Made by a program: the position numbers and the translations under genes. This document shows positions 53,881 to 64,000 of a DNA stretch of 64,000 nt, piece by piece (the first letter of the stretch is position 1; every line of letters begins with the position of its first letter). This stretch comes from Cephalopachus bancanus (taxonomy: Eukaryota; Chordata; Mammalia; Primates; Tarsiidae). The notes beneath the pieces were generated by a model, which worked only from the letters and a program-made list of their open reading frames with translations, was not told the origin of the DNA and made no database searches. The DNA lies in assembly GCA_027257055.1 (NCBI GenBank), contig JAPVLO010000182.1, positions 9,011,791 through 9,075,790 of the forward strand. The letters are read 5' to 3'.

Positions 53881-55062
53881 GATAAGATTTGGGGAGAAAT
53901 GGCGCATTCTAAAAAGAAAATCCCCAACAAACAAAAAAACTACAAAGACATTTAAATTGTGCCACCACCCTGATCACCCAGATACCACATAACCAGAAAG
54001 AGAATGACCTGGAGCATAATCATTGCAGGTAGGAGCTTTGCAGCAACTTGAACAAAGAATTCCAAGCTCTAGGACTCAGAACTTGTAAACAGAAGACGGC
54101 CGTGGTTAGGCAACTTTGTCCAGCTGGGTTTTCCTGGTCAGCCCAGGGTTAGCAGGTCCTGAGGGCCCTGGGCTCATGAATCAGCCAGGGTGTGACAAGC
54201 CGCAGTGCTGATCTCACCTTCGCAAGCCAGGGGCGTGCCCTGCCCCCTCCGCCCACTCGGTTGCTGTCAGCCGCCTCTGCCAACTTGTTCATTTTGTTTC
54301 TATTTTCTCTCTCTCCCTCTCTCTGGGCAGCCACCCCCTCAGCTGTTTATCCCCCGACAGACACACCCGCTGATCATCAGAGCGCTGGCTGTAGAAGCCT
54401 GGTGACTCATCTGTTACTTGGGTATTTTGGGTTCCTTACTCTTCAGCTGCTTTACTGAGGAGAGCCAGGCAGAGCCAGAACAGAGAAGTGAGGAAATGGG
54501 GGGTTGCCGATGGGAGGGGGCTGGGCAGGAATCCAAGGCTGCTGTGGAAAATTTCCACGGAGGTGCTGTTGTCAAAGCCGGGCCTGGGAGTGCAAGGCCT
54601 TTCCAAGAGCAACAGCAGGAAGGAAGTGGTGCTTTGATTAAAACTTCATTGAGAGGCCTGGACACACACCCTGGGGTCCTCCCACAACAGAGTTGGTGTG
54701 TTCAGATGTCCAAGAGAACCGTCATTGCTCTCTGGGAATATTTGTGAGTAACCACACCCACGCTGTGTCGACTCGGCCAAAGCAAGGTGGAGAGCAGTTT
54801 GGGACCGCGAGGCATGGCCTGCAGAACGCAGTCGAAATCGTGGGCCTTGAATGTCAGGGTCCTGCTTCCCCAGTGGGCATGTGCCTTGGCTCACCTGCCT
54901 CGAGATGCTGTGTGGACAGTACTGATGTGGCGTGGGTGCCGTCCTGAGTAGACAGACCCTGCTTCTGCTGTGAATAGTCATCACCGGGGACGGGACAGCC
55001 AGAAGATGTGTCAATGTACGTGTCTGAGAGGCTTTCAGAATGTAATTGTTTAGAAATTAGCC
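53881..55062. other. Unique GC-rich island with AP-1-like site
   Basis: About 1.18 kb without repeats, the longest non-SINE GC-rich segment above the CpG island. It contains TGACTCA at 54403-54409, a tgaatcagc near 54177, a (TC)n-rich run near 54306 and CpG at moderate density. Overlapping short frames on both strands show no domain. A candidate distal enhancer; no exon supported. Confidence 0.45.
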
Positions 55063-55320
55063 TTCCCGCGTTGGGAGGCCAAGGTGAGGGGATTGCCTGA
55101 GCCCACGGGTTTGAGAACAGCCCGGGAAACTTCGCAGAGACCTCATCTCTATAATAAAAAAATTAGCTGGGTTGTAGTGGGCACCTGTAGCACTGGCTGC
55201 TTGGAAGGTGGAGGTGGAAGGATGCCTGAGCCCAGCAGGTCGAGGCTGCGGTGGCCGTGAAGGTGCCACTGCACTCCAGCTTGGGTGACGGAGTGAGACT
55301 CCAACTCAAAAAAAAAAAAA
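55063..55320 (+). mobile_element. Alu, 5'-truncated
   Basis: It lacks about 30 bases of head and begins ccttcccgcgttgggagg. Long A-tail. Confidence 0.91.
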
Positions 55321-55322
55321 AG

Positions 55323-55880
55323 AAAGTAACGTTCCTTACGCTTTTCTCCCCAAGAATGTGCAGTAGAGCACGGTGCTTCTGCTGGGATCGTAAGCCTGGC
55401 TTGTTCCAGTTCCAATCTCTTTAGAAAGAGTATTGAGTTACTGTGTGTGACATTTGCCATCCGTTTCTGGTTTGGGGCTTGTAAGATCATCATGCCTGGA
55501 GTATTCATTCTTTTCTAATTATGCATTCTTTAATCTAACAAATATTCCCCAAATGCCTAACGTCAGAGCCAGCTCTCCAGGTCCAGAGCTGGGGCGTGGG
55601 ATAGAGAAGCAATTCCAGAATGAAATTCTGAGTTGTGAGAGAAGGAAGTTGAATGATTCGGGATACATCTCGTGATTAGTGAACCTGTTAAGTCTTTTTT
55701 ATGCAGCATTGTCCCCCACAGCTGCTGTGTGCCAACCACTTTTCTGTAAGAAGTGAGAAATACAAAAAAGATGTATGACGGAAGCCATGAATTAGGATGA
55801 TGGAACTAAAAGAAGGACCCAGGTCTCTGATCATATAGATCGTATTCTCTGATCAACTAAAAAAAAAAACAAAACAAAAC
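55323..55880. other. Non-repetitive stretch
   Basis: L2-like hints near 55530 (aacaaatattccccaaatgcc), otherwise unassigned. Confidence 0.45.
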
Positions 55881-55881
55881 T

Positions 55882-56190
55882 AGCCTGGGCGCCGTGGCTC
55901 ACGCCTATAATCCCAGCACTTTGGGAGGCCAAGGTGAAAGGATTGGCTGGGCTCAAGGGTTCAAGACCAGCCTGAGCAACTTGGCAAGACCTCATCTGTA
56001 CAGTAAATTTTTAAAAAATTAACCGGGCATGGTGGCATGTGCCTGTGGTTCCAGCTACTTGGAAGGCTGAGGTGAAAGGATTACCTGAGCCCAGCAGGTC
56101 GAGGCTGCAGTGGCCGTGAGCATGCCCCTGCACTCCAGCCTGGGTGACAGAGTGAAACTCCAACTCCAAAAAAAGAAAAAGAAAAAGAAA
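55882..56190 (+). mobile_element. Alu, older-type
   Basis: A full dimer with a (GAAAAA) tail. Confidence 0.94.
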
Positions 56191-56219
56191 ACTTACCAAA
56201 ATTTATTCAAAAAGAAAGT

Positions 56220-56365
56220 GAGCTGGGCGCAGTGACTGACATCTGGTAGTCCCAGCACTTTGGGAGGTGGAGGCAAGAGGATTGCCTGGGTTCAGGGATT
56301 TGAGACCAGCCTGGGCAACTTGGCGAGACCTCATCTCTATAATAAATAAAATAAAATAAAAAAGA
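56220..56365 (+). mobile_element. Alu left-arm monomer
   Basis: A single arm ending in (AAAT)n-type tail, with no right arm before unique sequence. Confidence 0.83.
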
Positions 56366-56426
56366 AGAAATGGAAAATCTAGTTAGACAGCTATAGTTAT
56401 TTTTTTAAAGGTGAATTGGTAGTTTA

Positions 56427-56660
<234 letters not shown>

Positions 56661-57049
56661 AAATCTACCTACAAAAACAAAACACATCATACAAGAGCCA
56701 GTGGCGTTTAGAATCAAGTTTTCACAAACACCTAAGAAAAAGATAATTCTAGTCTTGTACAATTGATTTTAGATGATGGAGAAAGAGGCAATGACCACAG
56801 CTTATGTTATGTTATGATGGTGTCAAAATGCTGACACCAAAGCCAGACAAGGATAAGTGGAAAAGAAAAAGTATAGACCAGTTTCTCTTAAATGCAGATG
56901 TAAAAATCCTTAACAAAACAATAGAATTAATTAATATTTGTGATCTGTTTGGGCTTATCCCAGAGTATAATAGTAGAACATTAGAAACTGTATTAACAGA
57001 ATTTACTACATCTATACATTAAAGGAGAAAAAAGTCATATGATCAGTTT

Positions 57050-57328
57050 AGCTGGAGTGCGGTGACTCACACCTGTCATCCCAGCACTTTGGGAGGTGGA
57101 AGCAAGAGGACTGCCTGAGTCCAGGGATTGAGACCAGCCTGGTCAACTTGGCGAGACCTTAGCTGGGTGGGGTGGCGTGCCCCTATAGTTCTTGCTACTT
57201 GGAAGGTTGAGGCAGAAGAATGTCCTGAGCCCAGCAGGTCGAGGCTGAAGTAGCCTTGAGCATGTCACTGTACTCCGGCCTGGGTGACAGAGTGAGACTC
57301 CCAACTTCCCCACCCCCCCAAAAAAAGT
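57050..57328 (+). mobile_element. Alu, older-type, inside L1
   Basis: A dimer lacking the linker region; C-rich interrupted tail. Confidence 0.91.
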
Positions 57329-57466
57329 ATCAATTTGATGGATGCAGAGGAAACATTTTTAAAAACAATACATGGTGAACATCTTAGCAAATTCAATATA
57401 GAAAGAACTTCCTTAATTTGATAAAGACTATCCAAAATTTACCACAAGCAATATACTTAGTATGTA

Positions 57467-57776
57467 TACTTTTTTTGTTTGTTTGTTCTTTTGCTTTTTT
57501 GAGTTGGAGTCTCACTCTGTCTCCCAGACCGGAGTGCAGTGGCCACTCCCGGCCACCGCAGCCTCGACCTGCTGGGCTCCGGCGATCCTTCCGCCTCAGC
57601 CTTACAAGTAGCCGGAATAACAGGCATGCGCTACCACGCCCGGCTAATTTTTTGATTTATTGTAGAGATGAGGTCTCACCAAGGTGCCCAGGCGGGTCTC
57701 GAACCCGCGGGCTCAGGCAATTCACTCACCTCAGCCTCCCAAAGGCGCGGGATTACAGGCTGAGCCACCGAGCAAG
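57467..57776 (-). mobile_element. Alu, derived-type, inside L1
   Basis: Reverse-complement copy. The duplication is atgtatactt / aattatactt. Confidence 0.95.
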
Positions 57777-58477
57777 GCCTGAATTATACTTCTAAATGTC
57801 AAAGACAAACTTTAAAATTTTAAGAAAAAAATAGGAGAATAATTTCATTACTTTGTGAAAATAAATTATTTTCAAAATAAGACACAAAAGCACACATTTT
57901 GAAGGTCCAGGTTGATATATTTTATTATATTAAAAGTAGAACGTCTTTACAACAGAAAGATTCAAAGTGGGAAGTCAAGCCAGTGAATATTTACAATGTC
58001 TAGAACCAAAAAGATTGGCGTTGTGAATAAAATAGTCCATTCATTATTGAGAACAAGACAACCCAACGAGGGGGAAATGGGCAAAAGATATAAGTTTTTT
58101 ACAAAAGGAATACTAAAATTGGCCAAAAAAATGGTGACGTGCATGAGTAATCAGATATATGCCAAGTAAAACAATCGCATATCATATCATACCTGTCAGA
58201 TTAGTAAAGCTAAGAAAATAATGTCTGTGTTGGTGAGCATATCAGAGCTTGTCTGTAGACAGTTCTTATTTACATCCTTCCATGACCACCATCCTTGGAA
58301 TGGAAGTTTCGTGAGAGCAGGGACTTCCTTCAATCCACAGGTCTAATCTTCAGTGTCCAGAATAGTGCTCAGCACCAAGGGAGGTGTGGACAAGAACTGG
58401 CAAGCTTGAAGATTCAGATAACCTGTCAGGTTATCTGAATTATTCTTAATAATTCTCCATTATTAGAATAGGATTCA

Positions 58478-58776
58478 GCCGGGCTCGGTGGCTCAGCCTG
58501 TAATCCTGTACCTTTGGGAGGCTGAGGTGAGTGGATTGCCTGAGCCCGCGGGTTCGAGACCCGCCTGGGCAACTTGGCAAGACTTCATCTCTACAATAAA
58601 TCAAAAATTAGCCGGGCGTGGTAGTAAGCACCTGTAGTTCCAGCTACTTGGAAGGCTGAGGCGGAAGGATCGCCGGAGTCCAGCAGGTCGAGGCTGCGGT
58701 GGCCGGGAGCGGCCACTGCACTCCATTCTGGGTGACAGAGTGAGACTCCAACTCAAAAAAAAAAAAAAAAAGAATA
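58478..58776 (+). mobile_element. Alu, derived-type
   Basis: It has all derived marks. The duplication is agaataggattca on both sides. Confidence 0.96.
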
Positions 58777-58981
58777 GGATTCATAGGAAGATGCCCTAGA
58801 AAAACTCTTTTGCATGTGCACAAGAAATCGTGTCCAAATATGTTTATTGTATCAAAACAGCAGCAAGCTGATCACAGAGGCTCAAGCCTGTAGGCCCAGC
58901 ACTTTAGGGTGCTGCAGCAGGAAGATAGCCTGAGCGCAGGTGTTCAAGACCAGCCTGGGCAACACAGAGATACCTCATTTC

Positions 58982-59244
58982 TTTTTCTTTTTTTTTTGAG
59001 TTGGAGTCTCACTCTGTCGCCCAGACTGGAGTGCAGTGGCCTCTCCCGGCCACCGCAGCCTCTACCTGCTGGGCTCCAGCGACTACAGGTGCGCGTTACC
59101 ACGCCCGGCTAATTTTTTTGATTTATTGTAGAGATGAGGTCTCGCCAAGTTGCCCAGGCGGGTCTCAAACCCGCGGGCTCAGGCAATTCACTCACCTCAG
59201 CCTCCCAAAGCGCGGGATTACAGGCTGAGCCACTGAGCCCGGCT
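58982..59244 (-). mobile_element. Alu, derived-type, first intruder
   Basis: Perfect duplication gagatacctcatttct on both sides. About 35 right-arm bases are deleted. Confidence 0.95.
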
Positions 59245-59282
59245 GAGATACCTCATTTCTACAAAAAACAAAAAACTTATCT

Positions 59283-59591
59283 AGGCCGGGCTCGATGGCT
59301 CAACCTGTAATCCCAGCACTTTAGGAGGCCGAGGTGAGTGGATTGCCTGAGCCCGCGGGTTCAAGACTAACCTGGGCAATTTGGTGAAACTTCATCTCTA
59401 TAGTAAAATAAAAAATTACCTGGGTGTGGTAGCGCATGCCTGTAGTTCTGGCTACTTGGAAGGCTGAGGTGGAAGGATCGTGGGAGCCCGGCAAGTTGAC
59501 ACTGGGGTGGTTGTGAGTGTGCCACTGCACTCCAGCCTGGGTGATGGACAAATAAACACACAAATATACAAAACAAATAAACAAACAAAAA
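59283..59591 (+). mobile_element. Alu, intermediate type, second intruder
   Basis: The duplication is aaaacttat on both sides. Tail (ACAAATA)n. Confidence 0.93.
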
Positions 59592-59917
59592 AAAACTTAT
59601 GTGGTGTTTGAAGTCCCAGCTACTCAGGAGGCGAAGGCAGGAGGATTGTCTGAGCCCAGAGGTTGAGGCTGTGGTGAGCCATGATCCTAGCACTGCACTC
59701 CAGCCTGGGCAAGAGAGTGAGACTCTGACTCAAAAAAACTAGCAACAAATTGGAAGGAAAATGGAGACACTGCGAAATATTCATACAATGGAGTAGTATA
59801 TACTAGCTAACATGAATGACTTAGTACTAAAGATATCAACGTGAATACAGTATCATATTTTCTGTACTTGAAATATGTTTGCTTGGAAGAACTATATAAC
59901 CATCAAGAGTTGAAAAG

Positions 59918-60214
59918 AGCTGGGTGCAGTGGCTCAAGCCTGTAATCCTAGCACTTTGGGAGATGGAGGCGAGAGAATTGTCAGAGCCCAGGGGTTCGAG
60001 ACCAGCCTGGGCAACTTGGCGTGACCTCGTCTCTACAATAAATAAAAAAATTAGCCAGGAGTGGTGGTGCACACCTGTGGTTCCAGTTACTTGGAAGGCT
60101 GAGGCAGAAGGATTACCTAAACCCAGCAGGCTGAGGCTGTGGGTGGTTGTGAGCATGCCCCGCACTCCAGCCTGGGCAACAGTGAGATGCTGACTCAAAA
60201 AAAGGAGAGAGAGA
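59918..60214 (+). mobile_element. Alu, older-type
   Basis: A full dimer with a GA-rich tail; gagttgaaaa(g) flanks both ends. Confidence 0.94.
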
Positions 60215-60234
60215 GAGTTGAAAAAAGTGTTAAA

Positions 60235-60538
60235 AGCCAGACACAGTGGCTCACGCCTATAATCCCAGCACTTTGGGAAGCCTAGGCGAGAGAGGATTGC
60301 CTGAGCCCATGGGTTCGAGACCAGCCTGGGCAACTCGAGGAGACCTCATCTCTACAATAAATTAAAAAATTAGCCGGGAGTGGTGGCACGTGCCTGCAGT
60401 TCTAGCTACTTGGAAGGCTGAGGCGGGAAGGATCACCTGAGCCCAGCAGGTCGAGGCTGTGGTTGCCGTGAGCGTGCCAATGCACTCTAGTCTAGGCGAC
60501 AGAGTGAGACTGCAACACAAAAAAAGAAAGAAAAGAAA
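60235..60538 (+). mobile_element. Alu, older-type
   Basis: A full dimer; gtgtt repeats near both ends (about 60225 and 60541). Confidence 0.94.
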
Positions 60539-60559
60539 AGGTGTTCAAAACTTCAATGT

Positions 60560-60838
60560 TGGCCAGGCTTGGTGGCTCAGCCTGTAATCCCAGCACTTTG
60601 GGAGGCCAAGGTGAGTGGATTGCCTGAGCTTGCAGGTTCGAGACCAGCCCAGGCAGCTTGACGAGACCTTGTCTCTACAATAAGTAAATAAAAAAATAAG
60701 CCGGCATGGTAGCTAATGCCTGTAGTTCCAGCTACTTGGAAGACCTGAGTCCAGCAGGTCGAAGCTGGAGAGGCTATGAGCGTGCCACCACACTCCAGAC
60801 TGGGCGACAGAGTGAGACTCCAACTCAAAAAACAAAAA
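60560..60838 (+). mobile_element. Alu, intermediate type with right-arm deletion
   Basis: Derived head. About 15 bases lost before acctgagtccag. The duplication is cttcaatgtt / cctcaatgtc. Confidence 0.93.
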
Positions 60839-60839
60839 A

Positions 60840-61206
60840 ACCTCAATGTCAAACCAAATATGATCATTTATAGTATTTTTTGATGCGCAAAATCTAAAAT
60901 AGAAAACGAGATATGATAAAAGGTACAAAATGATAGGAGAGTCCTCCAAGAGGAGCAATTAATTCCTCCAAAAGGAATCAGAAAAGTGTACACGCATGAC
61001 GTTGCACTTGACGTTGGGAACAAACGGGAGGGGAGCAGAGTGTGTCTCAGTGGGGTTAATTCAGACCCACGGAGAGGCGTGAAACACTGGGAAAATGGGG
61101 AGCATTTCCAGGGAGTGTTTAGAAGTTCAATTTTACTGGAATACAGAGTTAGTATAGGATAATGGTGAAAGGTTAGTTGGGATAAAATCTTGGAGAATAT
61201 ATGTAT
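60840..61206. other. Stretch with possible L1 3'UTR start, otherwise unique
   Basis: 60840-60940 is A-rich and could be the L1 end. The rest is unassigned. Confidence 0.4.
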
Positions 61207-61282
61207 TCCTGGCCTTAAGCAGTCCTCCCCCCCAGCCTCCTGCATAACTGGGACTACAGGGGCACACCATCACATCAGTCCT
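61207..61282 (-). mobile_element. Alu right-arm fragment
   Basis: A short piece, cctggccttaagcagtcctcc to gcacaccatcacatc, with neither end present. Confidence 0.75.
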
Positions 61283-61458
61283 TGAAGAAATTTAAGTACT
61301 CAGCTAAGGTGTTTGGTGAGTAAACCTACCTGCTAACATGAACCATGGTGGCTGGATATGTGTTTCAAGCACTGCGGCTCCACTTGAATTTACTTCATTG
61401 AGAGTTCAGATTAAGGTTTTAAAACAAATTCCTTTTTTCACTTAAAAATTAGAATGCA

Positions 61459-61747
61459 GGCCGGCGTGGTGTCTCACGCCTACAATCCCAGCACCTTGGG
61501 AGGCCAAGGTGAGAGGATTGCCTGAGCCCACAGGTTCAAGACCAGCCTGGGCAACCTGGCGAGACCTCATCTCTACAAGAAATCAAAAAATTAGCTGGGT
61601 GAGGTGGCTTGTGCCTGTAGTTCCAACTGCTTGGAAGGCTGAGGCAGAAGGTTCGCTTGAGCCCAGCAGGTCGAGGCTGTGGTCGTGAGCGTGCCACTGC
61701 ACTCTAGCCTGGGTGACATAGTGAGACTCTGAGTCAAAAAAAAAAAA
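61459..61747 (+). mobile_element. Alu, older-type
   Basis: The duplication is aaaaattagaatgca / aaaaattggaatgca. Confidence 0.95.
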
Positions 61748-61955
61748 TTGGAATGCATGAAGATACCAAAACATTAGTAGGTAAATGTTTTAACACATTT
61801 AAGGGAATGATACAATTTAGACAAAATATAAGCCAAAAAGATACCAAGTTATTATTGTTTATTTCAGAAGTCACACTGTTATCACCCCTTAGGTCATTCA
61901 CAATTTGACCCTGTCTTGGTTATAAAACAACTCTTTACTCATTAAACCTTACTTT
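61748..61955. other. AT-rich spacer
   Basis: Nothing recognised. Confidence 0.5.
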
Positions 61956-61959
61956 TCGA

Positions 61960-62340
61960 CCCAAAAGCTCAGTGATTCATTCATTCATTTTATTCTAGTT
62001 ATAACATCGTGAGCCAAAAAATACTCAGTCCTTGCTTTCAGGGATCGCATGTTCCTAGTGCAGACATGGAAATAAATCAGTCATGTCAACAGAGGAGAGA
62101 GTGGTTTGCTCTTGTAGGATGAAGGAGAGGCACCTAGATAAGAGTTGACAGAGACTCACTAATGGATGAAATGTCTGAGATAGAGATTTGACAGTGAGTG
62201 AGCTGGACCAGAGATGAGAGGCAGAAGATCGTCCCAGGAGCAAGTTCAGGGGCATGAAGCCTCATGGGCATACATCAAGTACAATCACAGAAAAGAAACA
62301 CAGGAGGCATTTGGAGATGTGGGCCGGACCACACCCAGAG
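61960..62340 (-). repeat. L2 3' region, inverted
   Basis: The string gattcattcattcattttattc, then actcagtccttgctttcaggg, gacatggaaataaatcagtc and further purine-rich text fit an inverted L2 end. Confidence 0.65.
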
Positions 62341-62369
62341 GACCTGCCGTATTTTAATTCTATGCTACA

Positions 62370-62402
62370 AAAATGAATGAATGAATGAATGAATAAATAA
62401 AC
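62370..62402. repeat. (AATG)n(AATA)n microsatellite
   Basis: Five AATG units then AATA units, at the head of a truncated Alu. Confidence 0.9.
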
Positions 62403-62407
62403 AAATT

Positions 62408-62693
62408 GACAACTTTGGGAGGCTGAGGCAGGAGGATTGTTTGAGCCCAGGAGTTCAAGATGCCAGCCTAGGCAACACAGCAAGACCTTTTCTCTAGAAA
62501 AAAAGAAAAAGAAAAAAAAAATTAGCCGGGGGTGGTGGTACATGCCTGTAGTCCCAGATACTCAGGAGGCTGAGGTGGAAGGATCGCCCGAGCCCAGGAG
62601 GTCGAGGCTGTGTTAACCATGATTGCGCCAATTCACTCCAGCCTGGGCTACAGAGTGAGACTCCCACTCAAAAAAAAAAAAAAAAAAAAAAAA
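62408..62693 (+). mobile_element. Alu, simian-like older type, 5'-truncated
   Basis: It starts at caactttgggaggctgag (about 40 bases missing) and has a 27-base A-tail. Confidence 0.92.
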
Positions 62694-62873
62694 TGAGAGC
62701 TGTTATCATCAATACAGAGAGGAGTTTCAGTCTGACATATAGATTTGAGGCTGTAGGTGACATGTGGAAGTTAAAGCGGTGTATTTGATCTAGACCTGCA
62801 AAGAGTGCGCATAAGTAGACCAGGAATACAAACGAAGAAAGAACCTTCTTCTGTCTGATCCAAGAATGAAGAG

Positions 62874-63165
62874 CTGGGCGCGGTGGCTCACGCCTGTAAT
62901 CCCAGCACTTTGGGAAGCTGAGCCAGGAGAATTGCTCAAGCCCAGGAGTTTGAGACCAGCTTGAGGAACTTGGTGAGACAGTGTCTCTACAACTTAAAAA
63001 AAAAAAAAAATTAGCCGGATCCCAGCTACTTGGAAGGCTGAGGCAGAAGATCACTGACCAGGATGTCAAGGCTGCAGTGAGCCGTGATGGTGCCACTACA
63101 CTCCAGCTTGGAAGACAGAGTGAGACCCTGACTCAAAAAAGAAACAAACAAACAACAAGAACAAC
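62874..63165 (+). mobile_element. Alu, simian-like older type, with linker deletion
   Basis: About 25 right-arm bases lost after attagccgg. Tail (CAAA). Confidence 0.92.
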
Positions 63166-63169
63166 AAAA

Positions 63170-63486
63170 AACAGAGAAAGACATGAAAAAGGAGGGAAAA
63201 ATGAGATTAACAACACCAAAGGGGAAGAAATGTCAAGGAGACATTCATTACCACAGAGAGGGCAGGCGAGGTAAGTATAGACCATATAGAGAAAATTAAT
63301 GACCTTAGAGATCAATTTTATTGGCACAGTGAGCATGTTTGGCAGTTTGCAGGAGACTTTTAAGTGAATGGGGGGTGCAAGTGGAGACTAATAATAGGGA
63401 CACTAAAACAACTTGACTTTGCAGGGGGAAAGACCAGAGCTAGGGTAGAAGAGGGGGAGTGCAGAAGTTGTTTCTAAATAGAGTAG
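63170..63486. other. Non-repetitive stretch
   Basis: Purine-rich, nothing recognised. Confidence 0.5.
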
Positions 63487-63487
63487 A

Positions 63488-63935
<448 letters not shown>

Positions 63936-64000
63936 AAGTAGAGATGAGAATATTTACATGCTGTCAGGAAAGATGAAGTAAAGGGAAGCTTTGGACAAAG

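Larger units (their letters stand above)
58872..59744 (+). mobile_element. Older Alu interrupted twice
   Basis: Pieces at 58872-58981 (left arm), 59245-59282 (linker) and 59592-59744 (right arm). Two younger Alus of opposite orientation sit inside. Confidence 0.88.
56690..59905 (+). mobile_element. Degenerate L1, ORF2 to 3' part, cut by several Alus
   Basis: L1 segments at 56690-57049, 57329-57466, 57778-58250, 58790-58871 and 59745-59905. Landmarks in order are tatagaccagtttctcttaaatgc, caaaagatataagttttttac, catatcatacctgtcaga, tttgcatgtgcacaagaaat and caatggagtagtatatact. Reverse-transcriptase-derived text is present but broken by stops and frameshifts, so the element is inactive. Some intermediate unique bases (58250-58478) do not fit and may be a different insertion or flank. 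Confidence 0.72.

Overview
The window is non-coding vertebrate DNA from a primate. The evidence is its extreme load of dimeric 7SL-derived Alu SINEs: over 110 copies or pieces on both strands, which I put by hand at 40-50% of the bases. Between them lie ancient mammalian repeats (MIR, L2, hAT and mariner DNA transposons, ERVL/MaLR LTRs) and L1 pieces. The Alus are not simian AluJ/S/Y. Almost all share an 'acaataaat' linker, and a young subfamily here called 'derived-type' has three marks: the head ggctcagcctgtaatcc, a T-arm-like gcgggttcgagacccgc, and a right-arm hairpin gtggccgggagcggccac. Copies lacking these marks are called 'older-type'. The tRNA/Alu fusion SINEs typical of galagos and lorises are absent. 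A Malagasy lemur is my best guess, from memory of SINE families; a tarsier or another strepsirrhine is not excluded.

Layout. 1-7.7 kb: Alus, an L2 split by an Alu, a (TC)n(AC)n tract and a 1.4 kb stretch with no recognised repeat. 7.75-9.15 kb: a CpG island with GC boxes and a strong minus-strand splice donor at 8785, read as the promoter and 5'UTR first exon of an unnamed minus-strand gene. On that reading 1-8780 is its first intron and everything above about 9.2 kb is upstream flank. 9.2-11.25 kb: an inverted L2 fragment and a decayed mariner transposon split by an Alu. 11.25-14.4 kb: an old unnamed dispersed repeat broken by Alus and an L1 3' end. 15-31 kb: Alus with MIR, L2, MER53-like and hAT remnants, an intron-bearing tRNA-Ile(UAU) pseudogene and a full-length U6 pseudogene. 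32-46 kb: Alus separated by moderately GC-rich unique islands, plus an ERVL-type LTR split by an Alu-L1-Alu block. 46-48.4 kb: a MaLR-type LTR carrying one arm of an inverted duplication about 1.6 kb apart. 48-64 kb: Alus, MIR, a degenerate L1 ORF2-to-3' stretch cut into pieces by Alus, and an L2.

No protein-coding exon of a host gene could be supported. The long frames are reverse complements of Alus or frames through the CpG island. The most notable observations are the tRNA-like promoter architecture of the derived Alu subfamily, the LTR/Alu inverted duplication with a neighbouring Alu strand switch, and the nested tRNA-in-MIR-with-Alu locus. I found no operon, CRISPR array or novel multi-gene system.
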